This document shows positions 10,072 to 22,276 of a stretch of DNA of 64,000 nt, one piece after another; within the stretch, counting starts at the first letter, position 1; every line of letters starts with the position of its first letter. Location of the stretch: positions 1,116,001 to 1,180,000 of the forward strand of contig BPQB01000001.1 of the NCBI GenBank assembly GCA_019973155.2, written 5' to 3'. The notes beneath the pieces were generated by a model, which was not told the DNA's origin, made no database searches, and saw only the letters and a program-made list of their open reading frames with translations. A program made the translations under genes and the position numbers. Source of the DNA: Phanerochaete sordida. Its lineage: Eukaryota > Basidiomycota > Agaricomycetes > Polyporales > Phanerochaetaceae.

Positions 10072-12376
10072 ATGAAGACCTCCGCGCTCCCGCTTGCCCT
10101 CGCGCTTTCCGGCTCCCTCGCCAACGCACTCGTTTTCCCGTTCAAGCAGGCCAGGCGTGTCCCCGCGCCGCTGCAGCGCAGAAGCGGCAGCGCGTCCTAT
10201 GCCCGCCCGAAGGTCCTCGCGGCCGCTTCATCAGAGACCCCCGACGAGATGGACATGTCGTGAGTGACGGCTCCGCTTGAGGCTCGCCGACGGCCTCACA
10301 TCTCCGCGCCGCCCCAGCACGTACCACGATATCATCTATCTCGCTAATGTAAGTATTTTCTGCGCGTGTCCCGGCCGCCCTCCGTCGGTTCCTGTCGGAC
10401 GCCGGACGTGGGGTACCAGGACGTGGTTACCCCCATGCAGTCCTGCATAATCACGCTAGTTTCCCCATATGTCTCGATCCTCCACGCAAACCGCTAACTC
10501 CCGCCCCCACAGATCTCTATCGCGGGCCATGGTACGCGCCCCGCTCCTTCCGCTGCGTCTAGGCTCTGAGCAGCCGCGTATCAGACTATCAGGTCCAGCT
10601 CGACACTGGCTCCTCGGATCTCTGGGTCAAAGGTCCGACGTCCCCACTGCCAGGCGCGCAGACGACGGTGCGTGGCGAAGGCTAAAGTCCTTATTACGTG
10701 TCTGACGGTCCTACAGGATACGACGTACAACCTGACCGTGAGTCGTGCGACGCGCCAGCACGCACCTGCAACTGACGATCGTAGTATGGCATCGGGTGGG
10801 CGTATGGCCATGTGGCATATGCACCGGTCGAGTTTGCAGGGTGAGCACCATGACGCGGGTCGTCGTGAGCCTGTGTGATTGAACCTTGTCGCAGGATCAC
10901 TGTCCCCTCGCAAGCTTACCTTGACGTGTCCCAAGCACAGAACCCTGCACTGTCATATGGCGCAGTGGGGATCGTAGGGCTGGGCTTCACGCAGCTATCC
11001 ACTGTTGACGCACTCGTCAACCATACTGGTGCTAGCACGGGCCGCAGCCTGTTGTACAACGCGTTTGAGGACAACAAGGCAGAGCCTAACTACATTGCCT
11101 TTTCGCTTCAGCGCAGCGCACAGCCAGACGACGACGTCGAGGGCACGTTCTCTATTGGTGAGCATGCTTCGATGTTCCCAAGCACCTGCGAAGGCTCACC
11201 ACGCGGATCAGGCGAGGTCGTGCCACAATACGAGGCTGTCCTGAAGAACGACCCGATACCCACTTGGCCAGAAAGCTTCCCGTCGCGGTGGAACATCTTG
11301 CTCGATGCGGTGCTGATCAGTGGCACGAAGGCGGTATCTGTGACGAGCGTGGTGGCGGGCGTTCCTGAGGGCAAGGCCGTCGTGCTTCTGGACAGCGGGA
11401 CGTCGTACACGTACGTGGGGCCCACGCTGCCGCGAAAGCCTGTTTCTGAAGCACGCATGCAGATACGCCCCGCCAGATGTGTGCAACGCGATCTATGGCA
11501 GTGTCCCTGGTGCGAAGTACGACAACGCTCTCGGCCAGTGGACGGTTCCGTGTGACGCTGAGATCGATATCGCCCTGCAGTTTGGGTATGTGTCAAGTGC
11601 CACCGGGCTTACGCGTCGCTGACAGGGACCCTAGCGGCAAAGTATACCCTATTCACCCTCTTGATGTCAGTCCACAAAGCCTCACCGACCCTACTGTGTG
11701 CGTCGGTACCTTCCTGCCGCAAGCAGTTGCTGTGGGCGCGGGAGAATTGTGCGTGCCCTGTATTGTGTTTTCAAATAGGCGTGCTCACTCGGCTTTCAGC
11801 GACTGGCTGATCGGGGACAATGTCCTGCGGTCGATCTACTCGATCTACGACTTTGGCGACTACGACTCCTCGGGCAGCATGGGCAACCCCTACGTCAAGC
11901 TGCTCTCGCTCGTCGACCCGAACAAGGCGTCTGCCGAGTTCCATCAGCTGCGCGGAGGGGCCGCTGCGACGAACATCACCTACAACGCGGCAAACTCCAC
12001 GGCGGGGTCATCCGGCGGCACGACCGTCTCGCTCTCGGCGGACATGGTCGACACCATCACGCAGATCGGGCAGTACCTGCCCGCCGTGCTCGCGATCATG
12101 GCGGTCAACGCGCTCGCGGTGCTCCTGCTCGTCGTCGCCGCGTTCGTGTACATGTTCCGCCGGCGTTCGCGGGCGCGCGCGCGCAAGAACCCCGGGCGCA
12201 TGGACCCGATGCCGATGGGCCCCACCGCGTCGTCGTTCAGCCTGCCCGCGGCTGGCCCCGACACGCACACGTACCAGCCGGTGTCGATGGCGCTCACCGA
12301 GGACACGTTCGTGCCGCCGTCGCCGGCGTTCCAGAAGGACGGCTCCTCGAAGCTGCGGCCGATGTCCGTCGCGTGA
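10072..12376 (+). CDS. Pepsin-like aspartic protease with C-terminal membrane anchor
   Basis: An A1-family endopeptidase made as a secreted precursor. Residues 1-20 form a signal peptide (MKTSALPLALALSGSLANA). The first catalytic motif is QLDTGSSDLWV, reached across short exons (YHDIIYLAN, ISIAGHDYQV), and the second is VLLDSGTSYTYVGP. The flap region reads NLTYGIGWAYGHVAYAPVEF, close to the pepsin flap Tyr. GAVGIVGLGF follows the usual 'GILGLG' position. Near the end is a hydrophobic segment (YLPAVLAIMAVNALAVLLLV) followed by FRRRSRARARK, a stop-transfer anchor, then a roughly 80-residue Pro/Ser-rich cytosolic tail. This suggests a cell-surface rather than freely secreted protease. There are about eight introns, some near 60 nt. 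Confidence 0.88.
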
Positions 12377-13754
12377 GCGCACGCGCGGCGGCGGACGTGT
12401 GTATCTGTTTTCGTGCTCTTGCTTTTACTCTCTTGGATGGATTCGCTAGGTGGGACAGTCTCTGCGGTGCTTCCTGTACACACACGTATAATATCTTGGT
12501 TTTTGCTGTCCGCCGACGATCTGCGCCGCGGGCTCTGTGCACACAGGCTTTCTTCGCGCGCGCTTGCGGCGCGTTCGCACGGGCGTGCCGGACGCTGTGC
12601 GAAACGGGGCGCGTGGGAGCGCGCGAGGCCTGCGAAATCCGCACGGTGCCGTAACGCAGCGCGCACGGAGGCCACGCCGCCGCAGAGGCGGTGCGGCCGG
12701 TCGATATGGGGGCGCGGCTGCCCCGCGCGGCGGCGCTGTGGGCTGCAGCGTCCAATTGTGCCTGCGTAAATTCAGGGCACGCGCCGGGCGAGGCGGGCAG
12801 CGCGGCTGCCCTGCGCGGGGCGCGCGCTGGCGCGAGGAGGCAAGTCCTCGGAGCGGTGCGCGGCCGGGCGTCGGGCGAGTTGCCGCGGCTGGCGGTGCGC
12901 GGGAGATCGGCGGGCGGGGTGCGGAGGGGAGTGATAGATTGGCTGCGAGGCGTGCAGCGAGGCGCGGGGGCGCGGCTGGCACTGCCAAAGCGGGTGCGAG
13001 CGCGGGGCGTGGCGCGTGCGGGGTGCATGCGGAGGACATGCGACTTCCAGACTCGTGGTGGGGGTGTGGATCATTCGCTGGCAGCCAGGAGGGCCGGGCA
13101 GACTGGGGAGTTCTCCCAATGCTGATTCTAATTGACCTTCCTAGTTTGGGCCTGTCGGGGCCGGGGTGAAGGACCACGTGCTCGCGGGACGACGCTCGCG
13201 GTTGCCTTTCGGGGCAGGCACAAGGAGGAGCGGGCGACCCTGCTCGAGCGGCCAAGTCCTTTGTCGCCTCATGCGGACATCTCAAAGCCAGCGGGCGATG
13301 CGCAGCGCACGCTCGCCCAATTTCAGCCGTGCATTATTGTCTGCGTCGGACGGCGCGGCCGCATTGACGGTGCCATCGCCTCTGCCACCCAGCCAGGCAG
13401 TCGATGATCATCACCATCTCTCCTCTCCGTGGGCGATATTCCGTGTCGTCAGTCGACGGTCCGCTGCCAATCACCTCGGTTGCCAATTGTGTACGGCCCC
13501 AGTGGCTCCATCGCTGCAGCGGCTATGAAAGGATGCCTGGCGTTTCGCTGCCACCCTGCGTTGGGACTCCTTTCCCAAATCTCGCCCTTTCCCGCCCATA
13601 CATCCGACAAAGACATGTCGGATCTCATCTTACGGAACCTGCATAACAAAAACCTGCCTCCCATGGTATGTGGCCACAAGCCTTCCCCCGTCTTCTTAAA
13701 CCGTCCCCCGCGCTCATACATGTCACACTCCCCTCCTTATTGTCTCTGCCAGCC
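12377..13754. other. Long GC-rich intergenic region
   Basis: A 1.38-kb spacer between the aspartic protease and the ABC transporter gene, strongly GC-rich between about 12530 and 13060. Long open frames occur in several overlapping frames and on both strands, which is what high GC content alone produces. They are rich in Arg/Ala/Pro and show no family features, so I call none of them genes. A possible 5'-UTR intron of the downstream gene starts at about 13666 (GTATGT) and ends just before the ATG at 13755. Confidence 0.5.
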
Positions 13755-16381
13755 ATGGGCCTCTCTCCCAAACTCCTGCGTCACGTCCTCCAGCAGATGC
13801 TCCCTGCCCTCGACTACTCTAAATCCCCGCGTCGCGTTGGCAACAAACAGACGGCCTCAGCCGCAGAACATTCCCTTCAAAACCCTGACACAGTCCTCTA
13901 CGACGCCTGGCTGGCCTCCCGGGCCGTACCTGCGAACAAAGGCGGCCTGCTAACTCCCGGAGCTCAGCGGCCGTTATCGCGGGAAAATGTTGCGCTAGCG
14001 GCCCGCATCGCACGCCGCTCCTCCCTCGGCGTCCTCTCCCTCCTCTGGCAGCTCTACCCAGGCCGCATCCTCGCCCTCGTCTCCCTCGACCTCCTCCGCG
14101 GCGCGTTCCCCGTCGTCAGGGGCTACTCGCAGGCCCTCATCATCAACGAGGTACGTCCCGCGCGCTGTGCCGCCGCACGCTCAGCGGCCATGCCGACACC
14201 CGCTGCTTCTAGGTTCAGGCCGTGATCTCGTCTGGCAATTTCACAGTCTGCACGAGACTCTGCCGGCTTATCGCCACTGAATTGCTGCGCGCTGCCCTCG
14301 AGAGCGGCTTCGATGCATTCGCGTAAGTTTGGGTCAGATCCGGGCCCAGTGATCCAACGTCTGATTTGCTTCGCAGGACCGCGAACGAGGACGTCGTGCA
14401 GAGCTCGGCCAGGTTCGCCCTCGAGTACCGGCTCATGGAGCAGCGCGTCCGGATGGACGTGCCCACGCTCGCCGACCCCCACACGCGGGACCTGTTCCAG
14501 GAGTCTGACCTCTTTGTCCGCTCGTTCAGCGGGGTCGCGAATTTTGGGCTCTTCTCCCCGCTTGATTTCCTCCGGATATTGACTCTCGTGTCCGAGACGC
14601 TCTCTCACGTCTTCGTGCTCTGGACCCTCACAACGGACCGCACCCATCTGTCGTTGCTCGCCTTTTCCATCATCTCGTATATATTTCCTCTCTTAATTTC
14701 GTGCTGGCGGCAGTACCCCGAGTACGCTGACGACTGTCAGGACATCAAGGCAGCGCGCGCGAACGCGAAGCAAAACAAAATGCGGGCGATGGCGCAGAGT
14801 GATAGTTACCGCTCTGAGATCGTCCTCTTCGGTCTCGGACCTTGGATACTCGAAAACTGGGCAAGGGCACGGAAGGCGACCCTTGGGCTGGACCAACCAC
14901 GGTCGCTTCCGGTTGATACCGCGTTCAACATCGTGACGTCCAGCATCAATGCCACCGGCCTGCTCATGGTCCTCCAAAACGTAAGGAATCGCAACGCTCT
15001 GACCGCAGCTTTGAGTCTCACCGCCCCACTGCAGGTGCCCATGCTGCTGGCGATGCAGTCCTCGTCTGCCACGCTCGGCTCGTTCACGCTCTACCGCAAT
15101 TCAATCCAGGCGATCGCCTTCAGCGTCCGGCAGCTGGCGCAGCTCTCGCGGATGGCCTTCCAGAGCATCTTCCTCATGGGTGCCTTCTCCGCGGCGCTGC
15201 AAGTCCGGCCGCGGCTCCAGCCCAGCCCAGAGGACAAGCTCGCGTACCCGAGCAGTGGCAAGGGCATGAAGATAGAAGCCAGGTACGCCGCTCGCGTGAC
15301 CCCTCCTGCCACGGAACGCACGGCTGAATGCAGCCGATAGGAACATCTCGTTCACGTACCCGGGCAGCCACGAGCCCGCGGTCCGCAACGTGAGCTTCAC
15401 GCTCGACGCCGGCGAGACCCTCGCCATCGTCGGCTACAACGGCTCAGGTGCGCCGCCAACCCCCCACCCCCCGCCGCCGGCCCCCAGACTGACCGCCGCA
15501 CGCAGGCAAGTCGACGCTCGCGAACATCCTGCTGCGCATCACCGGCTTCGACGGCGGCGAGCTGCGCGTGAACGGGGCCGACGTGCGCCGGCTCGACGCG
15601 GACGCGCTGCACGCGCGCACCGCCGCCGTCTTCCAGGGCTTCGCGCGGTTCGACGCCTCCGTGCGCCAGAACGTCGGCGTCGGCCACGTCGCGGACATCG
15701 GCGCGCCGCTCGCCGTGCAGCGCGCGCTCGCGCTCGGCGGCGCGGACGCCGTCGTCGCCGCGCTCCCGCACGGCCTCAAGACGCGCCTCGACGCGGCGCC
15801 CGGCGCGGGCGCAGGCGCGCCCCTCCCGCACTTCGCCGACGCCCCGCGCGCGTGCCAGCGCGGGCGGCCGCACGGGCTCTCCGGTGGCGAGGCACGTCCC
15901 CTTTTGCACCCTCGAGGTCACGGATGGCGCTGACGCGGCGTGTTTGCGCTGGGCAGTGGCAGCGGATCGCGATCTCGCGCGCGTTCATGCGTGCGCAGCG
16001 GCCCGAGGTCGAGCTGCTGCTCCTGGACGAACCTGTGCGTGCTGCGTGCCCCTGCGCCGCCGGCATCTCCCGCTGATTTCTGTGCGGCAGACCGCCTCGC
16101 TGGATGCGCATGCGCAGAACCGCGTGTTCGAGACCGTCGAGGAGCTCGCACGCTCCGAGACCGGCGAGCGCACCAAGACCGTCATCTTCATCACGCACCG
16201 CCTCTCGACCGCGCGGCGGGCGGACAAGGTCGCCATGATGGAGAACGGGGTGAGTGCTGTTTGCTTTGATAGCTACCGCCAGTCTTATGGTCGTGTGCAG
16301 ACTATTACCGAGTTCGGCACCCACGAAGAGCTGCTGGCCCGCGGCGGATCATACGCATCGCTCTACCAAGCTTCTGTCTGA
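13755..16381 (+). CDS. ABC half-transporter-like protein
   Basis: One poorly conserved membrane part followed by one nucleotide-binding domain. The membrane part includes hydrophobic stretches near SLLWQLYPGRILALVSLDLL, SLLAFSIISYIFPLLISCW and an SVRQLAQLSRMAFQSIFLMG helix. The ATP-binding domain has Walker A GYNGSGKST (an intron falls between GSG and K), a Q-loop region AAVFQGFARFD, signature LSGGEWQRIAISRAFM, Walker B ELLLLDEP, D-loop TASLD and H-loop ITHRLST. The signature is split by a GC-AG intron at 15892-15956. The first ATG that opens this frame after the 5' intron is 13755. The substrate cannot be inferred. Such divergent single-NBD proteins are frequent in Agaricomycetes. Confidence 0.82.
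15892..15956 (+). other. GC-AG intron within the ABC signature motif
   Basis: The exon ends ...GGTGGCGAG and the next exon starts TGGCAGCGGATC. The 65-nt stretch between begins GCACGT and ends GGGCAG. Removal restores LSGGE|WQRIAISR exactly, while reading through shifts frame. No GT donor in the neighbourhood gives the same protein. Confidence 0.75.
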
Positions 16382-16383
16382 AA

Positions 16384-16433
16384 CCTTCGACATTCGACCT
16401 TCATCATACTTCGACCTTCGACCTTCGACCCTC
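16384..16433. repeat. Imperfect CTTCGAC tandem repeat in a 3' region
   Basis: Directly after the ABC transporter stop codon the unit CTTCGAC (with CATTCGAC and CCTCGAG variants) is repeated about six times over 50 bp, with one interruption (CTTCATCATA). It would lie in the 3' UTR. Confidence 0.6.
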
Positions 16434-16565
16434 GAGACATTCAAGACGAACACACGCCGCAACGGAGAAAAATGTGTGCTTGTACATTCTGTAGATGATC
16501 TCTTGAACTATTGATATACAGTTAGTGGATATATTGTGGTACATTAGTTTTTCTTGTATGTTCTA

Positions 16566-19500
16566 TCAGTAATGTCGTGTAGAATATGTCATGATCCCGT
16601 CGTGCACAAACGCATCTATACCGTTGGACTCGAGCATGGGCAGGTGACTCGCGACACCAAAGGCCCCGAGCAGGAGTCCGCAATCTTTCACCGCCTGGAT
16701 CAGCGACGGCACCTCGTTCTGCGCAGCGCATCATGAGTCACGGGCGCACGGCGCGGCACAGCGGGCGGCACTCACCAGGAACTCCGCGTCGAGGAGCAGC
16801 CCGAGCAGGTTGTTCGTCTTGCAGACCTCGACGGCGGCGTTGAGGCTCGACACGCGGTGGTCGCGGGCGTCTTGCACGCCGAGCGCGGTGGCGCTCGGCG
16901 CGTGCGCGCTCGGGCGGCCGCACTGCGAGGCGAAAAACACGGGATCTGCCGCGGCGGGGAGGGAGGGGCTCAACCATGTGCACACGCGCGCAAACAGGCG
17001 GGGGCGGGCACTCACAATTGGGCTGCTTCCAATTCAACGCCGCGCAAACGTCCGGGGCGAATGACGTAAAGACGACGTTCCGCCGGCCGACGTGCCCCTC
17101 GAGCGACGTTATGTCATAGATCGTCCGCAGGACCGCGTTCACCGCGTCGTTCAGGTCGACCTGGTGGCCCAGCGCGCGCTGCTCGAGCACCGACGCCGTC
17201 GGGAGCGCAAGCTCGAGGCACACGCCGAGGTTGGCGGGGATAATCTAGCGCACTGGCTGCTTAGCGCTGCAGGGAAGAAGACGAGAGAACAAAGCGCACC
17301 TTGAGGAGATCGGAGAGCGCCACCATCGACTGTGATATCACTCCTTGTATGTCCTTTATCGATAGCGATGTCGTCGCTGGCGGCAGCGACCGCCGCCCGC
17401 GGCGTTCCGCAAGGGCCAGGAATTGCGCGAGCGTCACGTCCGCCACTCCCAGGTCAAAGATGTCATCCGGCAGCTTCCACTCAGAATACACCACGGGCTG
17501 CAGGTCCCGCGTGACTTGTACGGTGATATAGAAGAAGTTCCCGCTTAATGACGAGTGTGTGAGGGAGTGGCTGCTGGTGGTGGCAATTGAGTGCACAGAG
17601 GGAGAAGTCTGCGCTGACGCTAAGGAACGTGAGGGTGGGATGAACCGCGGCGTCGTCACCTTCGCCGCTGGCGTCGATAGCGGACTTGCGATGGCCTTCC
17701 AGTATGTCTCAACTGCGCCTCCGATCTCCAGTGTGACTCCGCTGAACGGAGTAACCGTGACGATCTCGAATGAGACCTGAGAGCACCACTCAGTTCGCGC
17801 CTTCGTGAAACAAACTAAAGCCGCTCACCTCTCCGATAACATTTAGGCGATGGTCAAAGATAGGCAGCGTCAAAGCCTTGGCTCCAGGTCCCAGGGATGA
17901 CGATAGCGAAGCCGCCCGGCCGACGATTTTAGTGCCGAAGTTCGGGTATAGCGAGAATTCCAGAGAGAGTGCGTCGACCGAGGGCACCTGGAACGTGTAT
18001 ACCGTGCGCTCGTCGTCGGCGAGCGGCAACGAAATGCTGAAGGGTGCGGCAGTGACCGCGGGGGACGCCGTGACGACGAGCTTGAGGCGCGGAGAGGTGT
18101 GGAGGTAGCGCTCTGTGCGCTCCAAGCCGCTGAGAGGGGGCCGGAGACGCACGGCGTTGGAGGGCTCCGCGGATGGCTCAGGGTAGCGCGACATATGATG
18201 GCCGATGGAGACCTGGACGAGGGCGTTCCTGTCGAGATAGTTGTGCCCGTAGACGCGATATGGCATCATGGGCGGCGGGAGCGACAGCGACGGGATGGCA
18301 TCGAAGTCGGACTCGCCGCCAGCTGACTGTGTGTCCGACATTGGGGAGGTGTGCGGGACTGGGGTCGCAGTGGTGCAGCGCTGCTTGGCCTCCATTAGAA
18401 GGGATACGCACGTGTGATGCCCATACCAGGCCGCGTAGTGAACGGCAGAGTTCTCCAGTTCATCTGTGCGATCTGGCCTACTTCCCGCCTCGAGAAGCAC
18501 CCGGAGGCACTGCTCATGGCCGTAACGAGCAGCGTGGAAGAGGGGTGTCCACTCGTTGTATTTGTCCGGGGTATCCCAGCCTTCATGACCGATGAGTAGT
18601 CGGCAGATTGTGTCGTGGCCTGCTTGCGCTGCGAGATGAATCGGATATTCGCCATTCGTGTTCGGAAGACTTGGCGCGTTGTGTTGGAGCAGGAGTACGG
18701 CGACGTCGTAATGACCAGCGCGCGCGGCAAGAGACAAGGGCATGAGGTCGCCATTAAAGACCGTGGTTTGCACAGAAACGGGACCGACTTCGAGGAGGAC
18801 CCTGACGCATTCAACCGATCCGCGAAGCGTGGCGTAAATCATCGGTGTGCAATTATCGAAATCGAGCGCGTCTGCGTTCAGGCTCTCCTCAATGAGCCGT
18901 CGACACACGGCAGAATGGCCGCTCATCGCAGCGTAATGCAACGCCGAGCGGCCATAAACATCGACCTTCTCCCGCTCGACTCCATTCTGCAGGCATAGAT
19001 CGACCAGCCGCAAGGCGCCGACCCGTGCCGCTTCATGAAGGCATGTGCGTCCGTTGATGTCGTCGATGAAGCGGAAGTCAAAGGGTGTGGAAGTAGAGGC
19101 GAGAATGAAATCGGCGAGGCCAGCAGGGGCGTCAATGATGGCTTTCCATAGAATTCGAGTGACGTGTGTCCGCCCTTCAGGCGACTGCGACAAAGATTCG
19201 GAGTATCGGATTATTTCCCGCAGCGTATCTCTGTCCGAGTCCGCGACTGCTTTCCGGATACTGCTCTCCAGGTCGGTGAAAAGGCCGTGGCCGTGGCCGT
19301 CCGCGAGCTGGTGCCCAAAAAGCGCCTCGTCGCTCATGGGACCCTCGTATTTCCCACCGACAGACAGGTCGGTGAGATCGAGAAGGCAGGCTGCGACCGT
19401 GTCCGCAAGTTCGGAGATCAGCTGGCGGGGTGTTGGGTCAGATGGACGGATGAGTTGGCATATGAGAAATTACCTGTCGATTAAACACTGGCTGGACGTC

Positions 19501-20304
19501 CACTTGTCGAGCTAGGTAGAGCTCCTTCGTGCTCGATTTGGACCGTTTGTCCCATTTCTTCAGGATCTTTCGGAACCCTGTAGCATTTATCTCGACAAAT
19601 TGCTAGACAGGAAGATCAGACCAGAGCAGATGATTGACAGGCTGGATGTATTACCTGAAGCTTTCCGAGGTCGCGCTCCAGCAGATGGAAGCCTTCTTCC
19701 ACGGCGCTCCATTCTACGTGGTTTCGTGTGGGATAGTCCTCTAGCGAGTCCGGCAAGACACGCGAAGCGGCGGCCCTGCGCTTCGAGAGTAATGTTTCGA
19801 GGCGTGACTTGAGCTCAGCCTCCTTCTCGAGGTAGAAGGCGTTAATCTGGGTGCGGCGAGACGGTCAGATTTTCGCCCGGGGATGAGACGTGGGAGAGGG
19901 CGTGCCTTCTCCAGTTCCCGCTCTAGCTTGAAGAAGAAGGCAGCCTTGTATGCCTGGAATTCCTTGCCCCTTTCGTCTTCCTGGCCGAGTCCAGACGAGA
20001 AGAACGGCAGGCGCGGGATCTCGGTGCCGGAGGGTTCTGGGCGCGCGGGGGTGAGAGGGCTGCCGCGAGGGGTTCTCCCGCTGGCGCGCTCACCGACAGC
20101 AATGGCCGTGGCCTCCGCGACGGGCCTGTTTGCCTCGAGGGCGGAGATGATCTTCTTGAGGGACTTGTAGTCGAGGTAGAATTGGGACCATCCCGGGACC
20201 TGGTCTGCCTGGATCTGCTTGCCAAACTACACGTCGAGACGCGACGAGTCAGCGGGGACGGGCGACAGGAGCGGGGGCGACGGGGCGTGCGGACTGACCT
20301 TCAT
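16566..20304 (-). CDS. PHO81: PHO81-type phosphate-sensing regulator (SPX, ankyrin repeats, GDPD-like)
   Basis: In yeast and Neurospora (NUC-2) this protein binds inositol pyrophosphates via SPX and inhibits the cyclin-CDK PHO80-PHO85. The SPX domain starts at the first codons (MKFGKQIQADQVPGWSQFYL, with an intron after codon 2), continues with DYKSLKKIISALEAN and a second helical part. The ankyrin block is in 17790-19337: six or so repeats including GRTCLHEAARVGALRLVDL, GRSALHYAAMSGHSAVCRRL, GEYPIHLAAQAGHDTICRLL and WTPLFHAARYGHEQCLRVLL. The C-terminus has a degenerate glycerophosphodiesterase-like region (IIPANLGVCLELALP, VVFTSFAPDVCAALNWKQP, NNLLGLLLDAEFL) ending VHDGIMTYSTRHY. Length of roughly 1,050-1,100 residues is normal. 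A palindromic E-box lies in the promoter. Confidence 0.92.
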
Positions 20305-20486
20305 GGCGGGGGAGGATCAGGCTGTCCGCTCTAGGGCGGGGGCGGTCAGGGGGCGGGCTGTGGGCGGCGTCGGGCGTCGGGGGACGAGGCTGGCGGATGG
20401 CGGGGCGGAGGAGTAACGGTCTTCATGGACTGAGCAGGAGAGGCATGTTAAGGCTGCCCGGCCCAAACGAGACCAAGCTGAATTGT

Positions 20487-20498
20487 TTCCACGTGGAA
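20487..20498. promoter_or_regulatory. E-box of Pho4 type upstream of PHO81
   Basis: TTCCACGTGGAA is a perfect 12-bp palindrome with the CACGTGG core preferred by the bHLH factor Pho4/NUC-1. It lies 183-194 bp upstream of the PHO81 ATG, in the 335-bp spacer between PHO81 and the PEX12 stop codon. Confidence 0.45.
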
Positions 20499-20639
20499 CC
20501 CAGATTATCTTTCCGGAAAACGGAGATCCTCGAATCTGATCTCACGAACGTGCATCCCGATCGCGAACTAGCCGCCCGCCGCTGCCCTCGTCCAGCCAGC
20601 GCCCGCCGCCCACGCACGCACGCACCCTGCCCGCAAAAT

Positions 20640-22014
20640 TCAGACCAAAATCTTTCGCAATTGCCAAACCCGCGCCGGCAGCAGCGTCACAGGGCACACC
20701 CCCGCCGCCTGCACCTGCTCGTACGCGCACTTGTAGCAGAATACATAGCCAGACGGAAACGCCGTCGCGTTCACCAACGCCTGCCGACACAGCCCGCACT
20801 CCCCGTACCGCACCCCCTCCACCCGCAGCCCCCGCGGGTGCGCAGGCAGCAGCCGCGGCGGCGGCACCGCCGGCCCCAGCGGCGACACCGCCAGGGCCCG
20901 CGCCGGCGAGCTGGGCGAGTACCACCATTCCAAGAACCTGATGAAGAAGATGGCCGTCGGAAGCAGCACCTTGAGGCTGTCTAGCAGCAGCCGCGGCGAG
21001 GACAGCAGCAGGCGTCGAAGCGTCGCCAGCAGCCCGTCCGCCGCCCCTCCTGCGGCCGTTTTCTGGGGCGCGCCGCGTGCAGCAAGCTACAGGCAGTCAG
21101 TCACGGCGTCAGGCGCGGAGGCAATAGCAGACACACCATGTCCTCGGGGCCCAGCCGACGGATGTCCACACCGACCCATCGGAGCCATGGCCGATAGTAT
21201 GGCGACTTGTCAAAGAGGTACGCCACATTGCACACCAGCAGCCACACCTCGAACGCCGTGTTCGCCCACGGATAAACAATCTTGAACAACCTTCGCAGCT
21301 TCGCGGCAACCGTCTGCGCAGAGCACCGTCAGACGCGCGTGCAAAGCGGCACACGAGCGTGGACGCACCTCGTCCGACAAGAGCCTAGCCTGCCTCGTAT
21401 TTGCATTCTCGTCTAGGATATCATGATCGATGCCACCGCCCAACGCTTCGAAGTAGTCCGCAGCCTTGGCGCGGAGGTACGGCAGGCCGACCTGCATGCT
21501 CTCGTAAGGCCATGATCCGGATTCGCGCTGACGGCGCACGCACCAGGAAGAGCATCGACCTCCACACCTCCTTGTCACGCAGCTTCTCCTCGTCCAGCAC
21601 GCCACCCACAGCAGCCCTCGCACGCTCAGTCTCAAATAGCGGTCTCCGCCGCCGCTTCAGGCCGTAAAAGTTCTCCGCAAAGGCAGCACCTGCAAACCGT
21701 CAGCGGCGCTGCAACACACCCGAGGGCTTCCGTACCATGCTTGCGGAGGTAGTGGCGTTCAACGAAGAACATGAGCGTGGCATAGAACTCTTCGTGTCTG
21801 TTGACCACTCGCAAAAGGTATCGCGGGTACCTCTGTGCAAACACCTGCACGCCTTGCCATGAGCCTTCGGATGTGAGCACGAACGCTTTGTCACACATAC
21901 CGAGAGCACATATTTTAGCGCAGGCTGGAGGAGGTCGCGCAGCTGCTCCTGAGCAACGAGCTCAAAGAGCGACGGCTTCAGCTGGTCGGCGCCCACATCG
22001 CTGAAGAACTCCAT
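20640..22014 (-). CDS. PEX12: Peroxisome assembly protein PEX12
   Basis: A peroxisomal membrane RING-type ubiquitin ligase subunit that works with PEX2 and PEX10 in recycling the import receptor PEX5. The N-terminus reads [20 protein letters not shown], followed by [26 protein letters not shown], the exon with [15 protein letters not shown], and hydrophobic segments ([37 protein letters not shown]). The C-terminal zinc-binding domain is [20 protein letters not shown] followed by [18 protein letters not shown]. As in other PEX12 proteins it has fewer zinc ligands than a full C3HC4 RING. Seven or so exons join in frame. It is transcribed away from the neighbouring unknown gene's 3' end. Confidence 0.92.
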
Positions 22015-22276
22015 GGGCCGGAGGTGGTTGACGGTGTCAAGTGCATGGTTGCGCTTGGGCGGGATGCGGACGCGGTGCGGGGTCGGCGACTATCACGCGC
22101 CGGCAATCACACAGGCGCGCGACCCAGTAAGCGCTCTAAGTCCGCTCACGCGAGGCGTAATCTTGGAGGCCCGCGACGGTCCAGGTGTAGTACATCGACG
22201 ACCACAAGCACATACATTGATCGATTGTGCAGACAACAGAAGGGAGAAGAAAGTGCTGACAACAAGAAATGGAACG

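Noticed and set aside
12446..13285. A 279-codon open frame on the minus strand in the GC-rich spacer
   Set aside because: Composition is almost only Arg, Ala and Pro, similar open frames exist in other frames of the same DNA, and there is no motif or splice pattern.
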